Below are positions 1-8,414 of a DNA stretch of 43,837 nt, piece by piece; the first letter of the stretch is position 1; each line of letters opens with the position of its first letter. The position numbers and the translations under genes were made by a program. The notes under the pieces were generated by a model that did not search any database, was not told where the DNA came from, and saw nothing but the letters and a program-made list of their open reading frames with translations. Source of the DNA: an uncultured Bacteroidales bacterium. GTDB taxonomy: Bacteria; Bacteroidota; Bacteroidia; Bacteroidales; UBA932. The stretch is from NCBI GenBank assembly GCA_900319975.1, contig ONQP01000009.1, forward strand, positions 1-43,837, read 5' to 3'.

Positions 1-746
1 TAGTCGATCTTATGGTTCCTGGCATCGATGCAGGAAGACTTGCAGCCCCGCTCGCAGCGGCCGCACTTCGTGCACTTGTCCGTGTCGACGGTCGGGCGGA
101 ACAGCGCGAAGCGGCTCACCAGGCTGAGGGTCGTGCCGACCGGGCAGATCGTGTTGCAGTATTCGCGCCCCCAGAGCCAGGCGCAGCACACGATGACGAC
201 GAGCGTCACCAGGCCCGTGACGAGCAGGGCGGGGACGACGGAGCCGGAGGCGGCGCCGACCAGGCTGCGCACCACGCGCCCGTAGGCGCTGTACGGCGCG
301 ATCAGGGCGATGAGCATCTGGCCGCTGACGAAGATCGAGACAATCGACAGGACCAGCACCGGGTAGCGCACCCATTTGTGCTCGGACACGTAGCTGAAGC
401 GCTTGAGGTATTGCTTCACTTTCGGCTTTTCGGCGGAGCCGCTCTCCTTGAGTCTCTTGAGCCGGCGGGTCTGGGCGTCCTGCTGCCATTTGCCGACGGT
501 GCGGCGCAGCCAGATCACGACGTCCTGGAAGACGCCCATCGGGCAGATGGTGGAACAATAGAGACGGCCGAACAGGAAGTTGGCCAGGAGGATGACGCCG
601 ACCACGACGAGGTTGAGGGCCAGGGCCGAAGGCAGGAACTGGAGCTTGGCCATCCAGCCCAGCCAATCCTGGCCGATGCCCACGAACAGCAGCGTGATCC
701 CCACGAAGAAGACAGCCGCCAGGGCGATTCGGATTTTACGTAGCAT
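1..746 (-). CDS. 4Fe-4S membrane protein of the NapH/polyferredoxin type (3' end missing)
   Basis: The gene reads leftward from the ATG at 746-744 and runs off the window; 248 codons are visible. The N-terminus is hydrophobic, starting MLRKIRIALAAVFFVG. Two copies of a membrane-associated CxxxCP motif follow, YCSTICPMGVFQD near residue 65 and YCNTICPVGTTLS near residue 200, each next to a hydrophobic helix. A ferredoxin-like CTKCGRCERGCKSSC then appears near residue 226. This layout fits NapH/YccM-like electron-transfer proteins that pass electrons across the inner membrane through [4Fe-4S] centres. The partner and substrate are unknown because the downstream neighbours lie outside the window. 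It is divergent from alaS and has a -7 element 25 bp upstream. The family call is solid; the specific role is open. Confidence 0.8.
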   Translation of the reverse strand, partial: MLRKIRIALAAVFFVGITLLFVGIGQDWLGWMAKLQFLPSALALNLVVVGVILLANFLFGRLYCSTICPMGVFQDVVIWLRRTVGKWQQDAQTRRLKRLKESGSAEKPKVKQYLKRFSYVSEHKWVRYPVLVLSIVSIFVSGQMLIALIAPYSAYGRVVRSLVGAASGSVVPALLVTGLVTLVVIVCCAWLWGREYCNTICPVGTTLSLVSRFALFRPTVDTDKCTKCGRCERGCKSSCIDARNHKID

Positions 747-771
747 ATGTGGATAAAAACGGTGTGTCCTA

Positions 772-779
772 CAAAGATA
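772..779 (-). promoter_or_regulatory. -7 element TATCTTTG of the 4Fe-4S membrane protein gene
   Basis: This is a perfect match to the Bacteroidetes -7 consensus TAnnTTTG, reading leftward. Transcription should start near 765, leaving a leader of about 20 nt. No TTTG is seen at the usual -33 spacing. Confidence 0.6.
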
Positions 780-850
780 AATGAATTCCGCAAAATAACG
801 AGGGCTTTATAATATGCGCACGCGCGTTTCGTTATTTGCCGGAAAAGTGT

Positions 851-858
851 TACTTTTG
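851..858 (+). promoter_or_regulatory. -7 element TACTTTTG for alaS
   Basis: It matches TAnnTTTG in the AT-rich divergent intergenic region. A TTTC at 827-830 sits 20 bp upstream as a weak -33 element. The start point should be near 865, giving a leader of about 35 nt before the ATG at 900. Confidence 0.55.
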
Positions 859-899
859 CGGTTCGATTAGTTTTGGAAAATATTAAAAGCGAAAAACAT

Positions 900-3530
900 A
901 TGACCTCCAAGGAAATCAGACAGAAATTCCTCGAATTCTTTGCATCCAAGGGCCATACCGTCGTGCCGTCCGCACCGATGGTGGTCAAGAACGACCCGAC
1001 CCTGATGTTCACCAATGCGGGCATGAACCAGTTCAAGGACATCTTCCTGGGCAATGCCAAGGCCCCGTACCTGCGGGCCGCCGACTCCCAGAAGTGCCTC
1101 CGCGTGAGCGGCAAGCACAACGACCTGGAGGAAGTCGGCCACGACACCTACCACCACACGATGTTCGAGATGCTCGGCAACTGGAGCTTCGGCGACTACT
1201 TCAAGTCCGAGGCCATCGACTGGGCCTGGGAGCTGCTGACGGAGGTCTACAAGATCGACAAGAACCTCCTCTACGCCACCGTGTTCGAGGGCGCCGCCGA
1301 AGACGGCACCACGCTCGACACCGAGGCGCAGCAGGCCTGGCGCAAATACCTCCCGGAGGACCACATCCTCCTGGGCAACAAGCACGACAACTTCTGGGAG
1401 ATGGGCGAGACCGGCCCCTGCGGTCCCTGCTCCGAGATCCACATCGACATCCGCACCCCGGAGGAGAAGGCCGCTACCGGCCTGGCCGGCCGCGACCTGG
1501 TCAACAAGTCCGATCCGCACGTGATCGAGATCTGGAACCTCGTGTTCATGCAGTACCAGCGCATGGCCGACGGCCACCTCGAGTCCCTGCCCGCCCGCAA
1601 CATCGACACCGGCATGGGCTTCGAGCGCCTCTGCGCCGTGCTCCAGGGCAAGAACAGCAACTACGATTCCGACGTCTTCTCCGGCATGCTCGCCCGCATC
1701 GGCGCGCTCTCCGGCCACAAATACGGCGAGTCCGACAAGACCGACGTCGCGATGCGCGTGATCGCGGACCACATCCGCGCGATCAGCTTCAGCATCGCCG
1801 ACGGCCAGCTGCCGTCCAACGTCAAGGCCGGCTACGTGATCCGCCGCATCCTGCGCCGCGCGGTCCGCTACGGCTACACCTTCCTCGGGCTCAACGAGCC
1901 GTTCCTCTGCCAGCTCGTCCAGCAGCTGGTGGACGATATGGGCGAGGCCTATCCGGAGATCGCCAAGCAGCAGAAATTCATCGAGAGCGTCATCCGCGAG
2001 GAGGAGATGGCCTTCCTGCGCACCCTCGACCGCGGCATCCGCCTGATGGACGAGTGCATGGAGCGCAGCAAGGACAGCAAGGTCATCGCCGGCGCCGACG
2101 CCTTCAAGCTCTACGACACCTACGGCTTCCCGATCGACCTCACCGAGCTGATCGCCGCCGAGAACGGCTTCACCGTGGACCAGGCGGGCTTCCAGGCCGA
2201 ACTGCAGCAGCAGAAGGACCGCGCCCGCAACGCCACCGCCAACACCTTCGGCGACTGGACGGTCTACCACGAGGGCGAGGACGTCGAGTTCGTCGGCTTC
2301 GACACCACCGAGGTCGAGGGCGCCCTGCTGCTCAAGCAGCGCACCGTCGTCCAGAAGAACAAGGAGATGCTCCAGCTGGTCTTTGACCGCACCCCGTTCT
2401 ACGGCGAGATGGGCGGCGAGATCGGCGACACGGGCGTGATCACCGCCGCCGACGGCGAGCAGATCCGCATCCTCAACACCGTCAAGGAAAACAACCTCAC
2501 CATCCATATCGCGGAGCGCCTGCCGCAGGACTGCAACGGCGCCTTCAAGCTCAGCGTTGAGGCCGACCGCCGCCAGCGCATCGCCAACAACCACAGCTGC
2601 ACGCACCTGCTGCACCGCGCCCTGCGCGAGATCCTCGGCACCCACGTGGAGCAGAAGGGTTCCTTCGTGGGCGACCAGGGCTTCCGCTTCGACTTCTCCC
2701 ACTTCGAGAAGCTCTCCGACGAGCAGATCGCCCAGGTGGAGAGCCGCGTCAATGAGCTGATCCGCAGCAACTTCCCCCTGGCGGAGAAGCGCGACGCCAC
2801 GATGGACGAGGCCCGCGCGCTGGGCGCCATGGCGCTCTTCGGCGAGAAATATGGCGACCGCGTCCGCGTGGTCCGCTTCGGCCCGAGCGTGGAGCTCTGC
2901 GGCGGCTGCCACACCTCCGCCACCGGCAACATCGGCTTCTTCAAGATCACCGGCGAGTCCGCCATCGCGGCCGGCATCCGCCGCATCGAGGCCGTGACCG
3001 GCGCGCAGGCCGAGGAGCTCGTCTGCGGCATGCAGAGCCTGATCAAGACCGCCCGCGGTTTCTTCAACAACGCCCCCGACCTCGCGGGCGCCATCCAGAA
3101 GATGATCGAGGACAACGCCACCTTCAAGAAGCAGGCGGAAGAATTCGCCAAGCAGAAGGCGGCCGACTTCGCCCGCCAGCTCGCCGCCAAGGCGCAGCAG
3201 AAGGGCAATGTCCAGCTGATCGTCGCCGCCGAGGCCGGCCAGGAGTGCGATCCTGCGCTGGTCCGCAACGCCGCGCTGACGCTCCAGAAGGAGCTGAAGA
3301 ATACCGTCCTCGTGGGTGCGTACGCCTCTGACGGCAAGCCCCAGCTGGTCCTGATGTACTCCGACGACCTCGTGGCCGCAGGCCGCAACGCCGGCAAGGA
3401 CATCCGCGACGCCGCCAAGTTCATCCAGGGCGGCGGCGGTGGCCAGCCCGGTCTCGCGACCGCCGGCGGCAAGAACGCCGAGGGGCTCAAGCAGGCCCTC
3501 GACGCCCTCGTCGAAATCGCCACGCGTTAA
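900..3530 (+). CDS. alaS: Alanyl-tRNA synthetase
   Basis: Class II aminoacyl-tRNA synthetase that charges tRNA-Ala in the cytoplasm. The product is 876 aa, the usual full length. HHTMFEM at residues 85-91 belongs to the catalytic core. The editing-domain zinc ligands are present: HSCTH (H565, H569) and CGGCH (C667, H671). The C-terminal DHHA1 domain ends with the glycine-rich [14 protein letters not shown]. The frame is open upstream to a TTG at 873, but the ATG at 900 gives [19 protein letters not shown], which is the normal AlaRS N-terminus, so it is the start. The LptFG-Fmt gene follows after 17 bp and is probably co-transcribed. Confidence 0.98.
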   Translation: MTSKEIRQKFLEFFASKGHTVVPSAPMVVKNDPTLMFTNAGMNQFKDIFLGNAKAPYLRAADSQKCLRVSGKHNDLEEVGHDTYHHTMFEMLGNWSFGDYFKSEAIDWAWELLTEVYKIDKNLLYATVFEGAAEDGTTLDTEAQQAWRKYLPEDHILLGNKHDNFWEMGETGPCGPCSEIHIDIRTPEEKAATGLAGRDLVNKSDPHVIEIWNLVFMQYQRMADGHLESLPARNIDTGMGFERLCAVLQGKNSNYDSDVFSGMLARIGALSGHKYGESDKTDVAMRVIADHIRAISFSIADGQLPSNVKAGYVIRRILRRAVRYGYTFLGLNEPFLCQLVQQLVDDMGEAYPEIAKQQKFIESVIREEEMAFLRTLDRGIRLMDECMERSKDSKVIAGADAFKLYDTYGFPIDLTELIAAENGFTVDQAGFQAELQQQKDRARNATANTFGDWTVYHEGEDVEFVGFDTTEVEGALLLKQRTVVQKNKEMLQLVFDRTPFYGEMGGEIGDTGVITAADGEQIRILNTVKENNLTIHIAERLPQDCNGAFKLSVEADRRQRIANNHSCTHLLHRALREILGTHVEQKGSFVGDQGFRFDFSHFEKLSDEQIAQVESRVNELIRSNFPLAEKRDATMDEARALGAMALFGEKYGDRVRVVRFGPSVELCGGCHTSATGNIGFFKITGESAIAAGIRRIEAVTGAQAEELVCGMQSLIKTARGFFNNAPDLAGAIQKMIEDNATFKKQAEEFAKQKAADFARQLAAKAQQKGNVQLIVAAEAGQECDPALVRNAALTLQKELKNTVLVGAYASDGKPQLVLMYSDDLVAAGRNAGKDIRDAAKFIQGGGGGQPGLATAGGKNAEGLKQALDALVEIATR

Positions 3531-3547
3531 GCTGATCCTCCTCCAGG

Positions 3548-5953
3548 ATGAAGAAACTCGACCGCTTCATATTGAAGTCGTTTATCGGACCGTTCGTTGC
3601 GATCCTCTTCGTCGTAGTCTTCATCCTGATGATGCAGACCCTCTGGCTCTACATCGACGAGCTGGTGGGCAAGGGCCTGGGCATCCGCACGATCCTGGAA
3701 TTCCTGTTCTGGGGCGTGTGCAGCCTGGCCCTGCCGCTCGCCCTGCCGCTCGCGACCCTGCTCGCCTCCACGATGACCATCGGTCAGTTCGGCGAGCGCG
3801 GCGAGCTGATGGCCATCCGCGCTGCCGGCATCTCGCTCGGCCGCGTCCTCCTGCCGCTGGGCGTGCTCGTGCTGCTGATCGGCTGCAGCACCTATGTGGT
3901 CTGCTCGCGGCTCGTGCCGCACGCCTTCAACCAGATCTACACCCTGCGCGACGACATCGCCCGCACCAAGGACGAGATCAAGATCCCGCCGGGGACCTTC
4001 TACGACGGCATCGAGGGCTATATCCTCCGGGTCGGCGACCAGGACAAGGCGAGCCGGATGCTCTACGACGTCCAGGTCTACGACCACACCGCCCGCAAGG
4101 GCAACATCTCCGTGACGATGGCCGACTCCGCCATCCTCAAGATGGCCCGGAGCAAGGAATACCTGACCTTCACCCTCTTCCACGGATCCACCTACCGCGA
4201 AGACAACACCCTGCGCTACAACGACACGACGCTGGTCCTGCAGCACATCGACTTCGACCGGCAGGAGCTCCTCATCCCGCTGAAGAACTACAACTTCGAG
4301 AAGTCCGACTCCGCCCGTTTCGACGACGCGACCAAGTCCAAGCAGCCGCGCGAGCTCCTGCATCTGAGCGATTCGCTGCGCACCTACCTGGACTCGCTCC
4401 ACCGGCGCCACTACTCGATCGTCCGGCACCATCCCTCGCTGGTGATGGCCCGCCAGCTGGACACGGCCTTCCGCAATCCGGCCCGCCCGGATTTCAGCTC
4501 GCCTGACTTCCTGCGCTGGAAGAGCCCGGACGAGGAGGCGCAGGCCCGGAACCGGGCCGCCGACAACGTGGCGAAGCTCAGCGCGGAGATCAGCAACTTC
4601 CGTTTCGATTCCTACGACCAGAGCTACAACCTCCGGCAGGCCGACCTGGCCTACCTGGAGAAGTTCGCCGCCGGCCTCGCCTGTTTCCTGCTGTTCTTCA
4701 TCGGGGCGCCGATGGGCGCGCTGGTGCGCAGCAAGAAGGGCGGCCTCGGCGTGGGACTGATCGTCTCCGTGCTCTTCTTCGTCCTCTACTACGTCATCAA
4801 CATATCCGGCAGCAAGCTGGCGCGTGACGGCGCCGTCGAGACGCCCGTCGGCGTCTTCATCGCCTGCGCCGTGATCGCCCCGATCGGCGCCTTCTTCACC
4901 TGGCGGGCGCTGCGGGACGCAGAACTTTTCAATATGGATCAATTCAAGACCTGGTGGCGGATGCTCGTGAGCCGCATCTCCCGCCTGTTCCGCCCTACGC
5001 GCATCGTTTATATGGGCACGCCCGAATTCGCGGTCAAGCCGCTCGACACCCTCGTCCAGGCCGGCTACAAGATCGTCGGCGTGGTGACCGTCGCCGACAA
5101 GCCCGCCGGCCGCGGCCTCAAGGTCAACGAGAGCGCCGTCAAGCAATACGCCGTGGCGCACGGCATCCCCGTGCTCCAGCCGGTCAAGCTCAAGGACCCG
5201 GAATTCCTCGAGGCGCTGCGCGCCTGGAAGGCCGACCTGTTCGTCGTGGTGGCCTTCCGGATGCTCCCGGAAGAAGTCTGGTCGATGCCGAAACTCGGCA
5301 CCTTCAACCTCCACGCGGCGCTGCTCCCGCAGTACCGCGGCGCCGCCCCGATCAACTGGGCCGTCATCAACGGCGAGAAGATGTCGGGCGTGACCACGTT
5401 CATGATCGACAAGGACATCGACACCGGCGGCATCATCCTGCGGCAGGAGTGCCGCATCCGGCCGGACGAGACGGCCGGCGAGCTGCACGACGAGCTGATG
5501 GAAATCGGCTCCGACCTGGTCCTGCAGACCGTCGAAGGCCTGATCCAGCACAATGTGGAGCTGCGCGTCCAGCGCTCCTTCATCCAGGGTTCCGAGGAGC
5601 TCAAGCCCGCGCCGAAGCTCACCAAGGAGCTCTGCCACATCGACTGGACCCGTTCCACCGACGAGATCTACAACCTCGTCCGCGGCCTCTCCCCGTATCC
5701 GGCGGCCTTCGCCGAGCTTGCACAGGGCGATTCCGCGGAGAAGACTTCGCTCAAGATCTACCGCACCGAGAAGCGGCCGGACCTGCACGCGGAGCCCGGC
5801 ACCGTCCTTTCCGACGGCAAGACCTACTTCGCCGTCGCCACCGCCGACGGCGCCCTGGCGTTGACGGAGATCCAGCTGGCCGGCAAGAAGAAGATGGCCG
5901 TCGCCGAATTCCTCAAGGGATTCCGCGACCCGCAGTCCTGGAAGGCCGTTTAG
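3548..5953 (+). CDS. LptF/LptG-family permease fused to methionyl-tRNA formyltransferase
   Basis: One uninterrupted frame of 801 codons encodes two proteins that are normally separate. Residues 1 to about 460 are an LptF/LptG (YjgP/YjgQ) permease: N-terminal membrane segments, the family signature GERGELMAIRAAGIS, a long periplasmic region, and three C-terminal membrane segments ending near RALRDAELF. This family forms the inner-membrane part of the lipopolysaccharide exporter. From R485 (RIVYMGTPEFAV) to the end lies a full-length Fmt of about 317 aa, which formylates initiator Met-tRNA using 10-formyl-THF. Its active-site stretches FNLHAALLPQYRGAAPI and DKDIDTGGI keep the Asn, His and Asp. 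No stop codon or gap separates the parts. Internal ATGs at 4934 and 4961 could still start a separate Fmt. Both domain calls are firm; whether the cell makes one polypeptide is not shown. Confidence 0.9.
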   Translation: MKKLDRFILKSFIGPFVAILFVVVFILMMQTLWLYIDELVGKGLGIRTILEFLFWGVCSLALPLALPLATLLASTMTIGQFGERGELMAIRAAGISLGRVLLPLGVLVLLIGCSTYVVCSRLVPHAFNQIYTLRDDIARTKDEIKIPPGTFYDGIEGYILRVGDQDKASRMLYDVQVYDHTARKGNISVTMADSAILKMARSKEYLTFTLFHGSTYREDNTLRYNDTTLVLQHIDFDRQELLIPLKNYNFEKSDSARFDDATKSKQPRELLHLSDSLRTYLDSLHRRHYSIVRHHPSLVMARQLDTAFRNPARPDFSSPDFLRWKSPDEEAQARNRAADNVAKLSAEISNFRFDSYDQSYNLRQADLAYLEKFAAGLACFLLFFIGAPMGALVRSKKGGLGVGLIVSVLFFVLYYVINISGSKLARDGAVETPVGVFIACAVIAPIGAFFTWRALRDAELFNMDQFKTWWRMLVSRISRLFRPTRIVYMGTPEFAVKPLDTLVQAGYKIVGVVTVADKPAGRGLKVNESAVKQYAVAHGIPVLQPVKLKDPEFLEALRAWKADLFVVVAFRMLPEEVWSMPKLGTFNLHAALLPQYRGAAPINWAVINGEKMSGVTTFMIDKDIDTGGIILRQECRIRPDETAGELHDELMEIGSDLVLQTVEGLIQHNVELRVQRSFIQGSEELKPAPKLTKELCHIDWTRSTDEIYNLVRGLSPYPAAFAELAQGDSAEKTSLKIYRTEKRPDLHAEPGTVLSDGKTYFAVATADGALALTEIQLAGKKKMAVAEFLKGFRDPQSWKAV

Positions 5954-5986
5954 GCGCCGGATCCGCTTTTAGCCTACTTTCGATGA

Positions 5987-6010
5987 TGATGGATAATCGT
6001 GTATCCATCA
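5987..6010. repeat. Inverted repeat TGATGGATA / TATCCATCA
   Basis: Perfect 9-bp arms at 5987-5995 and 6002-6010 surround a 6-nt centre. The repeat lies between the fmt stop and the M23 promoter. No T-run follows directly, so it is a poor intrinsic terminator. It could be an operator or a weak transcript-end hairpin. Confidence 0.5.
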
Positions 6011-6021
6011 GAGAAATCTCT

Positions 6022-6053
6022 TTTGTTATTTAAAGGGATTTCCCTTATCTTTG
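6022..6053 (+). promoter_or_regulatory. Bacteroidetes promoter TTTG-N20-TATCTTTG with a dyad in the spacer
   Basis: The -33 TTTG is at 6022-6025 and the -7 TATCTTTG at 6046-6053, with 20 bp between them, so both elements match the consensus. A perfect dyad AAGGGA-TT-TCCCTT (6033-6046) fills the spacer and touches the -7 element, which is where a repressor would act. The ATG lies only 7 nt after the -7 element, so the transcript should be leaderless or nearly so. Confidence 0.75.
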
Positions 6054-6060
6054 CACCCCC

Positions 6061-7083
6061 ATGCCGAAGTACGTACTGAACCCTGAAACGCTGCTGTACG
6101 AGGAGAAGGAAGATCCCAAGTATCTCAAGCACGTCCATTGGGCGGTGGCCATCGTGGTCGCCGTCGGTTTCGTGTTGCTGTACTTCTGGCTCTACACCTC
6201 CGTGTTCCACTGGGACCTGCCCAAAACCGCGATGCTCAAGCGCCGCGCGGCTGCGTGGGAGGCCCGGATGGAGGTGCTCTCCAACCGCCTGGACCTCTAC
6301 GACCGCACGCTGACCGCCATCGAGCAGCGCGACGACCAGGTGTACCGCTCGATCTACGGTCTGGGAGAGATCCCCGACGCCGTCAAGAATTCCGGCCTGG
6401 GCGGCGTCAACCGCTACGCCGAAGTGGACCGGCTCGGGACCAATTCCTCCCTGGGCTGGACCGTGCGGCGGCTGGACGGCCTGACCAAGCGCACCTACAT
6501 CCAGGGCAAGGCGCTGGACGAGGTCGGGATGCTGGCCCGCACCGCGGGCGACATGCTCGCCTGCGTGCCCAGCGTGCCGCCCGTGCTGCCCGACCGCAAC
6601 AAGGTCCACCTGTCGAGCGGCTTCGGCTACCGCACGGACCCGGTCTACGGCGGCGGCGAACGCCACGGCGGCCAGGACATGGCCGGCCCTGCGGGCACGC
6701 CCGTCTACGCCACCGGCGACGGCATCATCACGATGGCGGAGTTCAAGACCAACGGCTACGGCAACCAGGTCATCATCGACCACGGCTACGGCTACCAGAC
6801 CCGGTACGCGCACCTCAGCGTGATCACGGTCGTGGCCGGGATGCCGGTCAAGCGCGGCGAGCAGATCGGCAACATCGGCTCGACGGGCAAGTCCACCGGC
6901 CCCCACCTGCACTACGAGGTGGTCTACCGCGGCGACCGGGTGAACCCGATGAACTATATGGATTTCAACATGTCGCTTGACGAATACCGCTCGATGGTCG
7001 GCACCCGCGTGCAGGAGTCGCCGGTCGGCAAGCGCACCAGTACGACGGAGCTGCTCCGGCGCAGCAAGAAAGGCAATGGATAA
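6061..7083 (+). CDS. M23 family metallopeptidase, membrane-anchored (first of a pair)
   Basis: 340 aa. A cytoplasmic N-terminus (MPKYVLNPETLLYEEKE) precedes one membrane segment near residues 29-49. A helical, probably coiled-coil stretch follows, then a C-terminal LytM/M23 zinc endopeptidase domain. The zinc ligands are visible as HGGQD (H and D), with YAHLS and PHLHYEV completing the site, so the enzyme looks catalytically intact. Such enzymes cut peptidoglycan cross-bridges or act in the periplasm during growth and division. The gene overlaps a second M23 gene by 8 bp, so the two are translated from one mRNA. It has its own strong promoter and an essentially leaderless start. The exact peptide substrate cannot be read from the sequence. 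Confidence 0.9.
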   Translation: MPKYVLNPETLLYEEKEDPKYLKHVHWAVAIVVAVGFVLLYFWLYTSVFHWDLPKTAMLKRRAAAWEARMEVLSNRLDLYDRTLTAIEQRDDQVYRSIYGLGEIPDAVKNSGLGGVNRYAEVDRLGTNSSLGWTVRRLDGLTKRTYIQGKALDEVGMLARTAGDMLACVPSVPPVLPDRNKVHLSSGFGYRTDPVYGGGERHGGQDMAGPAGTPVYATGDGIITMAEFKTNGYGNQVIIDHGYGYQTRYAHLSVITVVAGMPVKRGEQIGNIGSTGKSTGPHLHYEVVYRGDRVNPMNYMDFNMSLDEYRSMVGTRVQESPVGKRTSTTELLRRSKKGNG

Positions 7084-8035
7084 GAGACGCATCCCCGTCA
7101 TATTCGACGCCGAGAATTTCCGCTTCGGCAAAGTGCCGCGCAAGGTCGGGAAGACCCTGCTGCTGGTGCTGGCCTATATGCTCGTGACCTTCACGCTCGC
7201 GGTACTGGTCTATCTGGTCTTCTCGCTCTTCTTCCGCACGGACACCGAGCGCCGGCTGCGCCAGGAGATCCGGATGTACGAGCGCCTCTATCCCGAACTG
7301 GAGGAGCGCGGACAGCTGCTGGGCGACGCGATCGCCAACCTCCAGTACAAGGACAACGAGATCTACGGCCTGGTCTTCCACTCTTCCGGCGCGCCGATGC
7401 TGGACCCGATGGAGGAGGAAGGCTCGTTCGTGGACGTCGACGCCGTTCCCGAGCAGGCCCTGCTCAGCTATGCCCGCAACAAGGCGGACAGCCTGCTGCA
7501 GCGCGGCCGGGCCGTGGACGCGACCTTCGAGCGCATCTTCCGGGCCCTGTCCGACTCCGCGATGGTCCTGCCGCCGATGATCCTCCCGATCAAGGACATC
7601 ACCTATCCGCAGGTCGGCGCCTCCACCGGCCGCAAGATGAATCCTTTCTACAAAGCCTACGTCTATCACGAAGGTCTCGACCTGATCGTCGCGCGCGGTA
7701 CGCCCGTGCTGGCGTCCGCCGACGGCACCGTGGTCTCGGCCTCGTCCAGCAAGTCGACCGGCAACACGGTGCGGATTTCGCACGCCGGCGGCTACGAGAC
7801 GGTCTATGCCCATCTTGAGAGCATGAACGTCCGGGCCGGCCAGCGGGTACGCGCCGGCGCCCGCATCGGCGCGGTCGGCATGTCCGGCCAGGCCTTCGCC
7901 CCGCACCTGCACTATGAGGTCCGTAAGGACGGAGCCGGGATGGACCCCGTCGGGTTCTTCTTCGCCTCCCTCAGTCCGACGGAATACGTGAATATGCTGT
8001 ATATGTCGGCAAACACCCTGCAATCTATGGATTAA
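7076..8035 (+). CDS. M23 family metallopeptidase, membrane-anchored (second of a pair)
   Basis: 319 aa, starting at the ATG at 7076 (MDKRRIPVIFDAENFRFGK) inside the end of the previous gene; an in-frame extension upstream reads through unrelated sequence and is rejected. It has one membrane segment near residues 22-46, a helical linker, then an M23 domain with HEGLD, YAHLE and PHLHYEV, so the zinc site is complete. It resembles its upstream neighbour in layout, but the sequences diverge outside the catalytic motifs. The pair may act together as a heteromer or on different cross-links; that is inference. The MerR-like gene follows after 13 bp. Confidence 0.9.
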   Translation: MDKRRIPVIFDAENFRFGKVPRKVGKTLLLVLAYMLVTFTLAVLVYLVFSLFFRTDTERRLRQEIRMYERLYPELEERGQLLGDAIANLQYKDNEIYGLVFHSSGAPMLDPMEEEGSFVDVDAVPEQALLSYARNKADSLLQRGRAVDATFERIFRALSDSAMVLPPMILPIKDITYPQVGASTGRKMNPFYKAYVYHEGLDLIVARGTPVLASADGTVVSASSSKSTGNTVRISHAGGYETVYAHLESMNVRAGQRVRAGARIGAVGMSGQAFAPHLHYEVRKDGAGMDPVGFFFASLSPTEYVNMLYMSANTLQSMD

Positions 8036-8048
8036 ATGGATTAACGAT

Positions 8049-8369
8049 ATGGAGAAACTATTCTATTCGATCGGTGAAGTGGCCGGGATCCTGGATGAAT
8101 CGGTATCCCTCGTCCGGTTCTGGTCCAACTCCTTCCCGAAATTCATCAAGCCCCAGCGCAACGCGAAGGGCAACCGCCAGTTCACCGCGGCCGACGTGGA
8201 GACGTTCAAGCAGATCCACCATCTGGTCAAGGACCGCGGCCTCACCCTGGAAGGCGCCGCCCTGCAGCTGGCCGCCGACCGCCGCCCCGTGGACCGGAGC
8301 GTCAAGGCGATCGAATCGCTGAAGGAAATCCGGGCCCAACTTATGGAGATTAAGAAAAATATTTCGTAA
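8049..8369 (+). CDS. Small MerR-family DNA-binding protein
   Basis: 106 aa. The N-terminal 70 residues form a MerR-type winged helix-turn-helix: YSIGEVAGILDESVSLVRFW, then NAKGNRQFTAADVETFKQIH. A short amphipathic helix follows, ending KEIRAQLMEIKKNIS. There is no effector-binding domain and no metal-binding cysteine pattern, so it probably dimerises through the C-terminal helix and responds through another partner or none. It lies 13 bp after the second M23 gene and is likely co-transcribed with it. The position suggests control of the envelope genes beside it, for example through the dyads at 5987-6046, but that is inference. Confidence 0.85.
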   Translation: MEKLFYSIGEVAGILDESVSLVRFWSNSFPKFIKPQRNAKGNRQFTAADVETFKQIHHLVKDRGLTLEGAALQLAADRRPVDRSVKAIESLKEIRAQLMEIKKNIS

Positions 8370-8374
8370 TTTTG
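8367..8374 (+). promoter_or_regulatory. -7 element TAATTTTG overlapping the MerR-like stop codon
   Basis: It fits TAnnTTTG, and its first three bases are the TAA stop of the MerR-like gene. It would start a transcript near 8381, about 34 nt before the zinc-ribbon gene. No -33 TTTG is visible. Confidence 0.45.
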
Positions 8375-8414
8375 CAAATTGGTATAAATCGCAGCAATAA
8401 ATAAAGCATATCAT

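Noticed and set aside
867..2912. A leftward open frame of 681 codons antisense to alaS
   Set aside because: AlaRS on the plus strand has all motifs, and the antisense translation is repetitive Ala/Val/Leu/Asp/His without domains.
5954..5985. Palindromic GC-rich stretch after fmt (GGCGCC, CGGATCCG, TTTT) as a terminator
   Set aside because: The palindromes have no loop and the T-run is only four bases, so a stable terminator hairpin is unlikely.
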